Source of the DNA: a bacterium | GTDB taxonomy: Bacteria; Patescibacteriota; Minisyncoccia; UBA6257; JAGOQP01 | Length of the DNA stretch: 45,740 bases | Reading direction: 5' to 3' | Assembly: GCA_021801825.1 (NCBI GenBank) | Contig: JAJYXK010000013.1 | Coordinates: forward strand, 1 to 45,740 | Shown: piece by piece, positions 18,236 through 27,495 of the stretch | How positions within the stretch are numbered: position 1 is the first letter of the stretch | Layout: every line of letters begins with the position of its first letter | Notes under the pieces: model-generated | Seen by the model: only the letters and a program-made list of their open reading frames with translations | Database searches by the model: none | Told to the model about the DNA's origin: nothing | Position numbers and translations under genes: made by a program

Positions 18236-19084
18236 ATGTCTCGTTTTATCTGGATAACTTTATCTTTATGTATATGTGCCGCAGGCGCATTGTGGGGATA
18301 TATCATTTTTGTGTCCGCTCCGCATGGAACAGAATTATTTTTTCTACCCGTGGGGCAGGGTGATGCGCAACTAGTTCGTGTTGGGGGCATAAATGTTCTT
18401 ATTGATGGAGGTCCGAACCGAGGCATACTTTCTTCATTAGACACTATTTTGGGTGCGCGGGGCCATATTGATATTGTGTTCGTTTCTCATGGACAGACAG
18501 ATCATATACAAGGGTTGTTTGATGTTGTGTCCTCTCGTCCTGTTGGTGTTTTGTTGTATCAAGGGGCGACGACTCCGTTGCTTGAACAATTATTTGTACG
18601 CGCCCGTGAGTATTCTGTGCCCGTGGTACAAATAAAAACGGGATCTACACTTTTATACAAAGATGCTTTGTTTGAGGTGTTGTCGTTTGAGCCGTCTATT
18701 CATAAGTTTGACTCAAGTGGTATTAATGACGATTCATTAGTTCTTAAATTTACGACCCCTGGGGGATGCGCGTTGTTTACTGCTGATATTGGTTCTGATG
18801 CCGAACGACAACTGAGCTCTTATTATAAAAATAAATTAGATTGTGATGTTTTGAAAGTTGCTCATCATGGATCTAAAACTTCATCACTTCCCGAATTCTT
18901 GCGAGCTGTTTCTCCTGCGCTTTCTGTTATTGAAGTTGGGAAGAATTCATATGGACATCCTACGCCGGAGGTATTAACACGTCTTGCTGGTGTGGGGAGT
19001 AGGATACTCCGCACAGATCAAGATGGAATCGTACGGGTGTTATTACAACCAGACAAATTAATCATATCTTCTCTAAAAATGTAG
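18236..19084 (+). CDS. ComEC-type metallo-beta-lactamase domain protein
   Basis: FLPVGQGDAQLVRVGGINVLIDGGPNRGI, VFVSHGQTDHIQGL, VLKVAHHGSKTSSLPEFL. Confidence 0.85.
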   Translation: MSRFIWITLSLCICAAGALWGYIIFVSAPHGTELFFLPVGQGDAQLVRVGGINVLIDGGPNRGILSSLDTILGARGHIDIVFVSHGQTDHIQGLFDVVSSRPVGVLLYQGATTPLLEQLFVRAREYSVPVVQIKTGSTLLYKDALFEVLSFEPSIHKFDSSGINDDSLVLKFTTPGGCALFTADIGSDAERQLSSYYKNKLDCDVLKVAHHGSKTSSLPEFLRAVSPALSVIEVGKNSYGHPTPEVLTRLAGVGSRILRTDQDGIVRVLLQPDKLIISSLKM

Positions 19085-19138
19085 GAAAAATGGGCGTGGT
19101 GTTGTTTTTTTGCTCATTTTCTTATATTCTTGTTTCAT

Positions 19139-20530
19139 ATGAAACTTTGGATAAAAGATATTGTACATAAAGTTGATGAGACGGTACTTCTCGCAGGATG
19201 GGTTGCAAACCGTCGTGATCATGGAAAGCTTATTTTTATTGATTTGCGTGATCGAAGTGGGGTTTGTCAGGTGGTATTTGGTCCATGGTCTGGAGAAGAA
19301 ATTTACTCCCAAGCACAAAAATTGCGTAACGAATGGGTAATTCAGGTTGAGGGTTTGATAAAAAAACGACCCGATACCATGGTAAATCCTGATATTATAA
19401 CCGGAACTGTTGAGGTTGAGCCAAAAACTTTAGTAATTATGAATGAAGCAAAGACCCCACCGTTTCCGCTTGAGGGAGATGGGTATGATATTGATGAGGA
19501 TTTGCGTATGAAATATCGCTATCTTGATTTACGCCGCGAGCGTATGAAGAAGAATTTACTATTACGCAGTAAGGTATTGCAGCTCATTCGTGAGTTTATG
19601 ATACGTAATGATTTTGTAGAAGTTGAAACGCCAACACTCACCAAGTCTTCTCCAGAAGGCGCGCGTGATTTTCTTGTGCCATCACGATTGCAACCCGGAA
19701 AGTTCTACGCGCTTCCACAAGCTCCACAACAGTACAAACAACTACTTATGATTGCGGGGATAGAACGATATTTTCAGCTTGCGCACGCAATGCGCGATGA
19801 AGATCTTCGGGGAGATCGACAACTTGAGCATACACAAATAGATCTTGAAATGTCATTCACGACCGAGCAAGAGGTGCGTGATCTCGTAGAGAACCTTATG
19901 ACATATGTTGCAGAATCATGCGGGAAGAAAATCTTACAAAAACCATTTCCAGTTTTCACGCATGAGGAGGCGATGAAAAAATTCGGCGCGGATAAATTTG
20001 ATCTACGCGAACACAAAGATCCAAATATAATGGCGTTTGCATGGGTTATTGATTTTCCGCTCTTTGAGTGGGATGAAAATGCTAAGCGGTATACTTTTGC
20101 GCATAATCCGTTTTCTGCTCCAAAGCCCGAATGTGTGGAGCAGGTATTACGCAAAGAAGATATGGGTAATTTACGTGCTCAGCAATTTGATTTGGTATGT
20201 AATGGATATGAACTTGCCTCAGGAGGGGTCCGTATTTCAGATCCAGCAGTGCAAAGAAAGATTTTCGAGATCATGGGACTTTCAGAGGAGGAAACGGAAA
20301 AAAGATTTGGACATCTCATTCACGCGTATGAATATGGAGCACCTCCACACGCAGGAATGGGGCCTGGATTGGATAGATTTATTATGCTCTTAGCGGGTGA
20401 ACCAAATATTCGTGAGATAATTGCGTTCCCAGTTTCATCGAGTGGACAAACTTCCGTAATGGATGCCCCCTCAGAGATTGAAGAAAGGCAGCTAGAGGAG
20501 TTATATATTGAAATCCGTCACAAAAAATAG
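19139..20530 (+). CDS. aspS: Aspartyl-tRNA synthetase
   Basis: OB-fold N-term WVANRRDHGKLIFIDLRDRSGVCQVVF; RYLDLRRERM; FVEVETPTLTKSSPEGARDFLVPSR; GMGPGLDRFIMLLAGEPNIREIIAFP. Start 19130 or 19139. Confidence 0.93.
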   Translation: MKLWIKDIVHKVDETVLLAGWVANRRDHGKLIFIDLRDRSGVCQVVFGPWSGEEIYSQAQKLRNEWVIQVEGLIKKRPDTMVNPDIITGTVEVEPKTLVIMNEAKTPPFPLEGDGYDIDEDLRMKYRYLDLRRERMKKNLLLRSKVLQLIREFMIRNDFVEVETPTLTKSSPEGARDFLVPSRLQPGKFYALPQAPQQYKQLLMIAGIERYFQLAHAMRDEDLRGDRQLEHTQIDLEMSFTTEQEVRDLVENLMTYVAESCGKKILQKPFPVFTHEEAMKKFGADKFDLREHKDPNIMAFAWVIDFPLFEWDENAKRYTFAHNPFSAPKPECVEQVLRKEDMGNLRAQQFDLVCNGYELASGGVRISDPAVQRKIFEIMGLSEEETEKRFGHLIHAYEYGAPPHAGMGPGLDRFIMLLAGEPNIREIIAFPVSSSGQTSVMDAPSEIEERQLEELYIEIRHKK

Positions 20531-20571
20531 TAGTGTTATAAGCATTATTTACTAATTATTATAATCCATAT

Positions 20572-21648
20572 ATGAAAGGAGTATCTTTTCCTTTGTTCAA
20601 AACAAAACTTGAAAACGAATCAAAGAAATTTAACTTGGAGGATCCGATAGGACGCAAGGAATATTTTGTTACCAAAGCTCAACCAGATATTGAAAAAATT
20701 AAAGAATATTTAGATGGTGGAAACACCTTTTTAGCAATTCTGCTTGGAAAGAAAAATTCAGGTAAGGGAACGTATTCAAAACTATTTGCAGAGGCAGTTG
20801 GAAAGGAGCGTGTTTTACATATATCGGTGGGGGATATGGTGAGAGAGTTAGATACTATTGTGCATGACGAATCGCAACGAGCGGAACTTGAAGAATTTCT
20901 TAAAAAACACTACCGCTCTTCAATGCCACTGGATGAAGCGTTGGAAGCTATAAAGTCTCGCTCTACCCAATTTTTGTTGCCAACTGAGTTAATTCTTTCT
21001 CTCTTGCGTCGTAAGATTGAGAATGTAAAAGGAAAAGCAATTTTTATTGATGGATTTCCAAGAAATCTTGATCAGATTTCATATTCACTTTATTTCCGTC
21101 AGATTATGGGATTTAAAGATGACCCAGACTTTTTTGTGTTTATTGATGTTCCGGAAAATATTATTGATGAACGCATGAAATATAGAGTTATCTGTCCTAT
21201 TTGTCATGTACCACGCAATCCTCGTTTGTTAAAAACAAAGGACGTCGGATATGATGCTTCTACAAAAGAATTTTATTTAATGTGTGATGATCCTGCGTGT
21301 AATAAGTCCCGCATGGTTCCAAAAGAAGGAGATAGTCTTGGGATAGAAGCGATCCGAGAACGTATTGAGTTAGATGACACTATTATGCGTTCATTATTAG
21401 ATATGGATGGGGTGTCAAAAATATATCTTCGTAATGCATACCCTGTTTCTGAGGCTCCTACATATATTGCTGACTATGAAATAACCCCTGGATATTTCTA
21501 TTCGTGGGATGAGGCAAATCAAAAGGTAATTACCGAAGAAAAGCCATGGACAACGTTTGATGAGAATGGAGTTGAATCATACAGCCTTTTCCCTGCTCCT
21601 ATTGTTGTTTCTCTTTTGCATCAAATAGCAGAGAAGTTAAGCTCGTAG
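20572..21648 (+). CDS. Adenylate kinase family protein with N-terminal extension and Cys-containing lid
   Basis: LAILLGKKNSGKGTYSKLFAEAVG; IFIDGFPRNLDQ; CPICHVPRNPRLLKTKDVGYDASTKEFYLMCDDPACN. Confidence 0.8.
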   Translation: MKGVSFPLFKTKLENESKKFNLEDPIGRKEYFVTKAQPDIEKIKEYLDGGNTFLAILLGKKNSGKGTYSKLFAEAVGKERVLHISVGDMVRELDTIVHDESQRAELEEFLKKHYRSSMPLDEALEAIKSRSTQFLLPTELILSLLRRKIENVKGKAIFIDGFPRNLDQISYSLYFRQIMGFKDDPDFFVFIDVPENIIDERMKYRVICPICHVPRNPRLLKTKDVGYDASTKEFYLMCDDPACNKSRMVPKEGDSLGIEAIRERIELDDTIMRSLLDMDGVSKIYLRNAYPVSEAPTYIADYEITPGYFYSWDEANQKVITEEKPWTTFDENGVESYSLFPAPIVVSLLHQIAEKLSS

Positions 21649-21677
21649 TTGACTTTTCTGCCTTTCGGGTGTATCTT
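21649..21677 (+). promoter_or_regulatory. Sigma70-like promoter for rpmB leader
   Basis: TTGACT (21649-21654), 17-bp spacer, TATCTT (21672-21677). Confidence 0.55.
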
Positions 21678-21683
21678 TCGGCT

Positions 21684-21809
21684 AGAGTCCTACTAATATT
21701 TTTCCGAATCAAATATTAAGTTTAGGGAGGACGAATCTATGCATACCGAGGTATTCATATGAGTCCACCCACCTGACATATAGTCGGGAAAAACTTTCAG
21801 TAGGGCTCT
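21684..21809 (+). ncRNA. Structured RNA / candidate 5' leader upstream of rpmB
   Basis: Closing helix agagtcctact (21684-21694) : agtagggctct (21799-21809); internal helices aatattt:aaatatt, ggac+atgcatacc:ggtattcat+gtcc, cctgac:gtcggg. Confidence 0.6.
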
Positions 21810-21828
21810 TTTAACTCGTTTATTTTTT

Positions 21829-22017
21829 ATGAAAACCTGTTCAATCTGCAATAAGGGATCGCAAATGGGTGGAACTCGCATAAAATTGCGTGGAAATTAT
21901 AATCCAACAAACTGGTCTCGCAAATATCCAAATTTACAGAAAACAAAAACCGCGAAAGGAGAGCGTGTGATTGCGTGTACCAAGTGTATTAAGAGAATGG
22001 CAAAGGACGCAAAATAA
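21829..22017 (+). CDS. rpmB: 50S ribosomal protein L28
   Basis: CSICNKGSQMGGTRIKLRGNYNPTNWSRKYPNLQKTKTAKGERVIACTKCIKRMAK. Confidence 0.8.
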   Translation: MKTCSICNKGSQMGGTRIKLRGNYNPTNWSRKYPNLQKTKTAKGERVIACTKCIKRMAKDAK

Positions 22018-22036
22018 TTTTTCAACTACTGTAAAA

Positions 22037-22064
22037 AAAGAACCTCAACAGAGGTTCTTTTTGT
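22037..22064 (+). terminator. Rho-independent terminator
   Basis: aaagaacctc-aaca-gaggttctttttgttt. Confidence 0.75.
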
Positions 22065-22134
22065 TTCAGGAAACTTTGTACTTTGGTGTGTGGGGTTGTT
22101 GGTGAGTTTTTGTTATGATTCTCAAAATTTGCTT

Positions 22135-22175
22135 GTCCAAGATTTTTGACGATCGTCAAAAATCTTGGACTTTTT
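22135..22175. terminator. Perfect 36-nt palindrome with T tract (terminator-like)
   Basis: gtccaagatttttgacga/tcgtcaaaaatcttggac followed by tttttg. Confidence 0.55.
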
Positions 22176-22243
22176 GTTTTTGTGGTATTTTGCGGTATCA
22201 TAGATTAGGTTATTATGTATAAGGATTATTATTAATTAACTAT

Positions 22244-22277
22244 AACCATGTATTGCGCGTATGCGCATAGCATGGTT
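22244..22277 (+). promoter_or_regulatory. Hairpin just upstream of the ATP-cone/Mrr gene
   Basis: aaccatg-tat-tgcgc-gtat-gcgca-tag-catggtt, ending 12 nt before ATG 22289. Confidence 0.4.
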
Positions 22278-22288
22278 GATACATTGGA

Positions 22289-23119
22289 ATGAAACCACGT
22301 CTTGTAAAAGCATCGGGAGAAATAGAATCATTTAATGAGAAAAAACTTGCCGAATCATTACGTCGCGCAGGAGCCTCTCGCAAACTTATTTCTCATACAC
22401 TTGCCGTAGTTCGTCCGAGAGAAAATCAGAAAGTTACTACGCATGTTTTGTATAATAAAGTTTTTAATACTTTGTGGAAGCTAGATAAGGGAACCGCGCA
22501 GCGATATTCACTCAAGCGTGCAATTATGAATCTAGGTCCAGCGGGACACGTGTTTGAGTCATTTGTGGGCCGTATCTTCCAGGAGCATGGATATGAGGTT
22601 CGTGTAGCGCAGATAGTGCAGGGAAAATGTGTAGCTCATGAGGTTGATGTCTTGGCGCGTAAAGAAAATAAACACTACATGATTGAGTGCAAATATCATA
22701 ATCAGATGGGTGTTCGATCTGATGTGAAAGTAGCGCTGTATACCTATAGTAGATTTCTAGATATTAAGTCTGCGTGGGAAATGTCGGAAAAAGGAGGGGA
22801 TATTCACCAAGGATGGCTTATTACAAATACTCGTCCGACTTCAGAAGCGATTGCGTATGCGGAATGTGTGGGGGTTCGTATTATTGCGTGGCGGTATCCG
22901 CGGGGAGCTGGACTGGATTATTTCATAGAATCAAAACAGTTATATCCGGTAACTATTATCCCTTCATTTCCTACCTCTATGGCGGAAAAAGCTTCAAACG
23001 ATGGAATTTTATTGGTCCACGACATATTACAAAAACGTCCCGAAGAACTTGCTCATTTATTTATGATTGATATGCGTCAAGCGCAACGTATTTTAAATGA
23101 AGCAAGGGCGTTAGGGTAA
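22289..23119 (+). CDS. ATP-cone domain fused to Mrr-like restriction endonuclease fold
   Basis: VKASGEIESFNEKKLAESLRRAGAS (ATP-cone); FESFVGRIFQEHGYEVRV...HEVDVLARKENKHYMIECKYHN (D..ExK nuclease core). Confidence 0.8.
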   Translation: MKPRLVKASGEIESFNEKKLAESLRRAGASRKLISHTLAVVRPRENQKVTTHVLYNKVFNTLWKLDKGTAQRYSLKRAIMNLGPAGHVFESFVGRIFQEHGYEVRVAQIVQGKCVAHEVDVLARKENKHYMIECKYHNQMGVRSDVKVALYTYSRFLDIKSAWEMSEKGGDIHQGWLITNTRPTSEAIAYAECVGVRIIAWRYPRGAGLDYFIESKQLYPVTIIPSFPTSMAEKASNDGILLVHDILQKRPEELAHLFMIDMRQAQRILNEARALG

Positions 23120-23161
23120 ATTTGTTTTTTCCCATTAAACAAGGTAATTTAATGAGACTAA

Positions 23162-23232
23162 CGGGCTGTAGTATAACGGCAGTATACACCCTTGGGGTGG
23201 GTGCGACCCGGGTTCAATTCCCGGCAGCCCGA
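23162..23232 (+). tRNA. tRNA-Pro (GGG)
   Basis: Acceptor CGGGCTG/CAGCCCG, anticodon stem CACCC/GGGTG with loop TTGGGGT, T arm CCGGG-TTCAATT-CCCGG. Confidence 0.9.
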
Positions 23233-23373
23233 CAGAAAACAAAATATTTTCTTAGTTTTTATTAAAAATGGTTTGATTTGACTATTTTTAAGGTTTGGTT
23301 CATATTGAAACTCCTTTTACTCCCATTCGTTGTAATAGGTATAAAAACCCTATTTTTACCGCATTCTTAAGTA

Positions 23374-25194
23374 ATGTGGCTATATTTTATGCGTATTTCA
23401 CCATTTTTTTCATTTTTAAGACGGATTTATGCCTATATACGACCGTTTCGTTGGCATTTTTTGGCGTCCCTTGGTTTTGTGGCTTTTGCGCAGGGGGTGT
23501 CTATTATTACTCCGCTTATTTATGGGAAGATTGTTGATACGCTTTTTATTAATTCTTCTTTTGCTCAGGCGGCATGGTTGGTGGGAGCTTTGTTCGGCTT
23601 GTGGATTGTTAATTTAATTGTTGGTTATTTTAGAGATAAATATGAATTGAAACACCTTGATTTTTGGGTTGATAAACATACGGCGAAAGTTTCCTTTTCA
23701 AAATTTTTGTCTCTTTCTATTGGACAACACAACAATCATCACTCGGGAATCAAACAAAATATTATGGATCAGGGGAGACATTCTTTGTCTGCATTAACGT
23801 ATACGTTTTTGTACGACGTGTTTCCTGATCTCATTCGTTTAATTTTTATCTTAATTGCCATTACGTGGTCTGATCTTACTATTGGCGCAGTTGTGTGGGC
23901 GGGAGCAGTTCTGTTTTTGGTTGTTTCTCTCTTCTTAAATAATAAATTTCATCCTCGCGTGCGCGCGTTGAAAGATATGGCTGATGAAAATGGGAAAGTT
24001 GAATCTGAAATTCTTAGAAATGTTGAGTTGATTCAGGTAAATGCGCAAGAAGAAAAAGCGTTGGGAGAAATTGAAGCGAGTAATCAAAAAATGGGGGAAC
24101 ATGGCGCCACGACATGGTTGTGGTTTGCATTTGCGTCTCGTCTCCGTGACACCATCTCCATTGGAACTCGTGTTGTGGTCATGCTGTTGGGGGTATGGTA
24201 TGTATCGCGAGGGCTTTTCCTTCCTGGATATATCGTAGTGTTATTCTCTTGGTCAACAGACGCATTCAGTCGTCTTTCTGAGCTTGGATATATTCATCGT
24301 CGTTTGCTTGATATGGGTACTTCGGTCCAAAAGTTATTTGAATTTTTTGATGTTCCTCCGGCAGTTGTTTCTGTTGCTTCACCTGCAGCTTCTATTATCG
24401 GATCTGTTTCATTTGATCATGTCTCGTTTACCTATCCTCGGCGTAGATATATCACCAGTGATTCTGACAAAGATGATGACGTGGTAGTTGAATCGTCCTT
24501 AAAGCCGGCGTTACAAGATGTTTCTTTCACCATACCTGCGGGTTCACGAGTTGCTATCGTGGGACCTTCGGGGGCGGGTAAATCAACCATTGTACACTTG
24601 TTATTACGCGCCTATGATCCCGACCAAGGACATATTTTGGTGGATGGAACAGATATTAGGGGTTTGCATTTATCAACGTATCGTCGATCCATTGGGTTGG
24701 TTGAACAACAAGTGGCGCTGTTTGATAATACGCTACGATACAATCTTACCTTCGGAAGAAATATTTCTGATCCTGTTCTTTCTGATACCGAGTTACTTAC
24801 GATAGCGCGCATTTCCCGTGTTGATGGATTTATTCATAAGTTAGAAAAAGGATTTGATACTATTATTGGAGAAAAGGGAATAAAACTTTCTGGAGGAGAG
24901 CGGCAACGAGTGGGTATTGCACGTGCGCTCGCGAAAAATCCTCGTATATTAGTTTTTGATGAGGCTACGTCTAGTCTTGATACTGAGAATGAACATCTCA
25001 TTCAGGAATCTATGCGCGATGCTTCAAAAGGACGCACTACTATTGTAATTGCGCACAGACTTTCTACGGTGAAGGATTCCGATCAGATTATTGTTTTGGA
25101 AGAGGGGAGAGTAGTTGGTGTTGGGACACACAAAGAGCTTCTTAAATCGTGTTCTACGTATGAAACTTTAGTAAAACATCAATTGGAAAAATAA
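23374..25194 (+). CDS. ABC transporter, fused permease/ATPase
   Basis: TM domain then Walker A VGPSGAGKSTIVHLLLRAYDPDQGHILVDG, LSGGERQRVGIARALAKNPRILVFDEATSSLDTENE. Confidence 0.93.
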   Translation: MWLYFMRISPFFSFLRRIYAYIRPFRWHFLASLGFVAFAQGVSIITPLIYGKIVDTLFINSSFAQAAWLVGALFGLWIVNLIVGYFRDKYELKHLDFWVDKHTAKVSFSKFLSLSIGQHNNHHSGIKQNIMDQGRHSLSALTYTFLYDVFPDLIRLIFILIAITWSDLTIGAVVWAGAVLFLVVSLFLNNKFHPRVRALKDMADENGKVESEILRNVELIQVNAQEEKALGEIEASNQKMGEHGATTWLWFAFASRLRDTISIGTRVVVMLLGVWYVSRGLFLPGYIVVLFSWSTDAFSRLSELGYIHRRLLDMGTSVQKLFEFFDVPPAVVSVASPAASIIGSVSFDHVSFTYPRRRYITSDSDKDDDVVVESSLKPALQDVSFTIPAGSRVAIVGPSGAGKSTIVHLLLRAYDPDQGHILVDGTDIRGLHLSTYRRSIGLVEQQVALFDNTLRYNLTFGRNISDPVLSDTELLTIARISRVDGFIHKLEKGFDTIIGEKGIKLSGGERQRVGIARALAKNPRILVFDEATSSLDTENEHLIQESMRDASKGRTTIVIAHRLSTVKDSDQIIVLEEGRVVGVGTHKELLKSCSTYETLVKHQLEK

Positions 25195-25237
25195 CATTCT
25201 TTTTTTCTCGTTGGGTAATGTGTTATACTAATTTCAT

Positions 25238-26188
25238 ATGGAACAGAAATCTAATGCACTTGAAAGTACACGCGTAGTTATTATTGGAAGTGGTTTTGTA
25301 GGATCTACTGCGGCGTTTGCTATTTTGGCGCAAGGTATTTCCTCTGAAGTGGTTCTTATTGATGTTAATAAAGAAAAGTGTATAGGAGAGATTCTTGATT
25401 TAGAACAAGCGGCTTCTTTTGTGCCACGCGCAAAGATATGGGCGGGGGATTATTCTGATTGCGCAGATGCGGATATTATTGTTATTACCGCGGGCGTTGG
25501 TCAAAAGCCGGGCCAAACACGTATGGAAATAGCAGATGTTGATGCCAAGATTATGAAAGAGATTATCTCTAATATACGACCGTATGCAACAAATGCTATT
25601 ATCTTAGTTGTGAGTAATCCGCTTGATGTTATGACGTATGTGGCACTAAAAGAATCTGGCCTTCCTAAGCAAAAAGTTTTTGGTACGGGAACGACACTTG
25701 ATTCTGCTCGCCTCCGATACTATTTAGGTAACGAGTTTCATCTTGATCCTGAAAATATTGAAGCCTATATTTTAGGTGAACACGGAGACACCTCTGTTCC
25801 TATTATTTCTCATATGAATGTTATGGGTGAATCACTTACAAATTTTCCCGAATATTCTGAAGATAAAGTACAAAAAGCATTTTTTAATGCTCGAGACGCC
25901 GCGTATGAAATCATCAAACGAAAAGGAGCGACGTACTATGCTATCGCATTTGTTATCGCTCGTATGGTGCGTGCCATATTAGATGATGAGGGGCACGCGT
26001 TTCCTGTTTCTACTCTTTTGGAGGGAGAATTTGGATTGCATGATGTGTGTTTGTCAGTGCCCGCTTTAGTCGGAAGATCGGGGATACAAAAAATCATTCC
26101 CCTTACACTTTCGGAATTTGAGCAGGAGCAGTTACAGAAATCAGCGCAAGCTATTAAATCGGTGATTGATACCGTATTGCCAAAATAA
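25238..26188 (+). CDS. ldh: L-lactate dehydrogenase
   Basis: VVIIGSGFVGSTAAFAIL; VITAGVGQKPGQTRMEI; VVSNPLDVMTYVAL; GTGTTLDSARLR; ILGEHGDTSVPIISHMNV. Confidence 0.92.
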   Translation: MEQKSNALESTRVVIIGSGFVGSTAAFAILAQGISSEVVLIDVNKEKCIGEILDLEQAASFVPRAKIWAGDYSDCADADIIVITAGVGQKPGQTRMEIADVDAKIMKEIISNIRPYATNAIILVVSNPLDVMTYVALKESGLPKQKVFGTGTTLDSARLRYYLGNEFHLDPENIEAYILGEHGDTSVPIISHMNVMGESLTNFPEYSEDKVQKAFFNARDAAYEIIKRKGATYYAIAFVIARMVRAILDDEGHAFPVSTLLEGEFGLHDVCLSVPALVGRSGIQKIIPLTLSEFEQEQLQKSAQAIKSVIDTVLPK

Positions 26189-26196
26189 ATGTTTTG

Positions 26197-26267
26197 TCGG
26201 GGTGCCGAGAATTGAACTCGGTCTACACGCACCCGAAGCGTGCGTACTACCGGCATACGCCACCCCG
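26197..26267 (-). tRNA. tRNA-Pro (CGG)
   Basis: Minus strand: CGGGGTG...CACGC-TTCGGGT-GCGTG...CCGAG-TTCAATT-CTCGG-CACCCCG-A. Confidence 0.9.
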
Positions 26268-26311
26268 TTACCAAAAAACATATCACGCTATTATAAAAAA
26301 GTGAAGCAATT

Positions 26312-26989
26312 ATGAAAAGAAAATCTTTTTCTCCTGATAATTTTGTTGAACCCAACATTGATGATGCGATGAAGAAAATGCATACCAATGAGTACATGGA
26401 CTATTTGGATCATTCCGAAAATGAGGAATGCCCCGATGATTTTGAGGCTGTATCTCTAATACAGAAGAATAATCTCCAATTGAAATATGAATCTTGCCCC
26501 GTACACGATCAAAAAATATTCGCTGAAATTGAACAAGGGTCGTTTGCTCACCTGAATGAACTTACGACACTTCCTGATTCTATCGCAGAGATTATTTCAC
26601 GAAAATTAAGCTTTCTAAATCTTGCAGGAATTATTGATTTAACCCTAGAAGCGGCTCATTTTCTAGGTAACCATAAGGGTAGGTTGTTTTTGTGTGGAGT
26701 TATTTCCTTCCAACCTGGGGTTGCTCAAGAATTAGGACATCACGAAGGATTTTTGGACTTAGCGCGACTTGCGACAATTTCTTATGAAGATGCGTGTGCA
26801 TTATCTCAACAGAAAGGAGATTTGCGACTTTCGGAATTGTGTTTGAATTTTGACGCCGATCATGCTGCAGAGTCAGAAAAAATACTTCGCGCCTTTGTTT
26901 ATCATGAAGGAGAAATATTATTTTCCCCAGATTTACAAAGTAAATTTGAGCTATATAAAGAAGAATCAAAATTTAAGAAAGTTATATAA
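26312..26989 (+). CDS. Hypothetical protein with ~23-residue Leu-rich repeats
   Basis: Repeating units DLTLEAAHFLGNHKGRLFLCGVI / SFQPGVAQELGHHEGFLDLARLA / SYEDACALSQQKGDLRLSELCL. Confidence 0.65.
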   Translation: MKRKSFSPDNFVEPNIDDAMKKMHTNEYMDYLDHSENEECPDDFEAVSLIQKNNLQLKYESCPVHDQKIFAEIEQGSFAHLNELTTLPDSIAEIISRKLSFLNLAGIIDLTLEAAHFLGNHKGRLFLCGVISFQPGVAQELGHHEGFLDLARLATISYEDACALSQQKGDLRLSELCLNFDADHAAESEKILRAFVYHEGEILFSPDLQSKFELYKEESKFKKVI

Positions 26990-26990
26990 T

Positions 26991-27332
26991 ATGATTACTT
27001 ACGAAGAATTTAAAAAGGTAGAACTACAAACGGTTGTTATAAAACATGCTGAGTGTGTAGAAGGATCGGAAAAGTTATTACGCTTGGAAGTTTGTGATGG
27101 AAAATTGGAAACAGGCGAAGATAGAATGAGACAGATTGTTGCTGGTGTGGGAACAGTATATCAACCAGAGACTCTTGTGGGAAAGACGATTGTTATTGTG
27201 GCTAATTTAGAGCCACGAAAACTTATGGGATTAGAAAGTCAGGGGATGCTCCTTGCGGCGAGTAATGAAAGTGAAGGGCCTATTCTTCTTACTACTATGA
27301 GCGACATCGTCCCGGGAAGCGAGATTAAATAA
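26991..27332 (+). CDS. tRNA-binding (EMAP/Trbp111-like) domain protein, MetRS beta-like
   Basis: ITYEEFKKVELQTVVIKHAECVEGSEKLLRLEVCDG...IVAGVGTVYQPETLVGKTIVIVANLEPRKLMGLESQGMLLAAS; start corrected to 26991. Confidence 0.88.
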   Translation: MITYEEFKKVELQTVVIKHAECVEGSEKLLRLEVCDGKLETGEDRMRQIVAGVGTVYQPETLVGKTIVIVANLEPRKLMGLESQGMLLAASNESEGPILLTTMSDIVPGSEIK

Positions 27333-27390
27333 CTATTTCATTTCTGTATAAATGATGCTATGCTTCATCTAGAACTAAACTGGAGTATAT

Positions 27391-27495
27391 ATGGGACTAG
27401 GGCATTATGTTGTCGGAGCGTTTTTCCTCGGATATTTTATTGTGCTCTTCTATATTGTGTTTTATAAGGAAAAAGAAAAAGGTGGCTCAAAATAA
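27391..27495 (+). CDS. Small single-TM protein (34 aa)
   Basis: MGLGHYVVGAFFLGYFIVLFYIVFYKEKEKGGSK, tggag SD-like; not in ORF track. Confidence 0.4.
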   Translation: MGLGHYVVGAFFLGYFIVLFYIVFYKEKEKGGSK

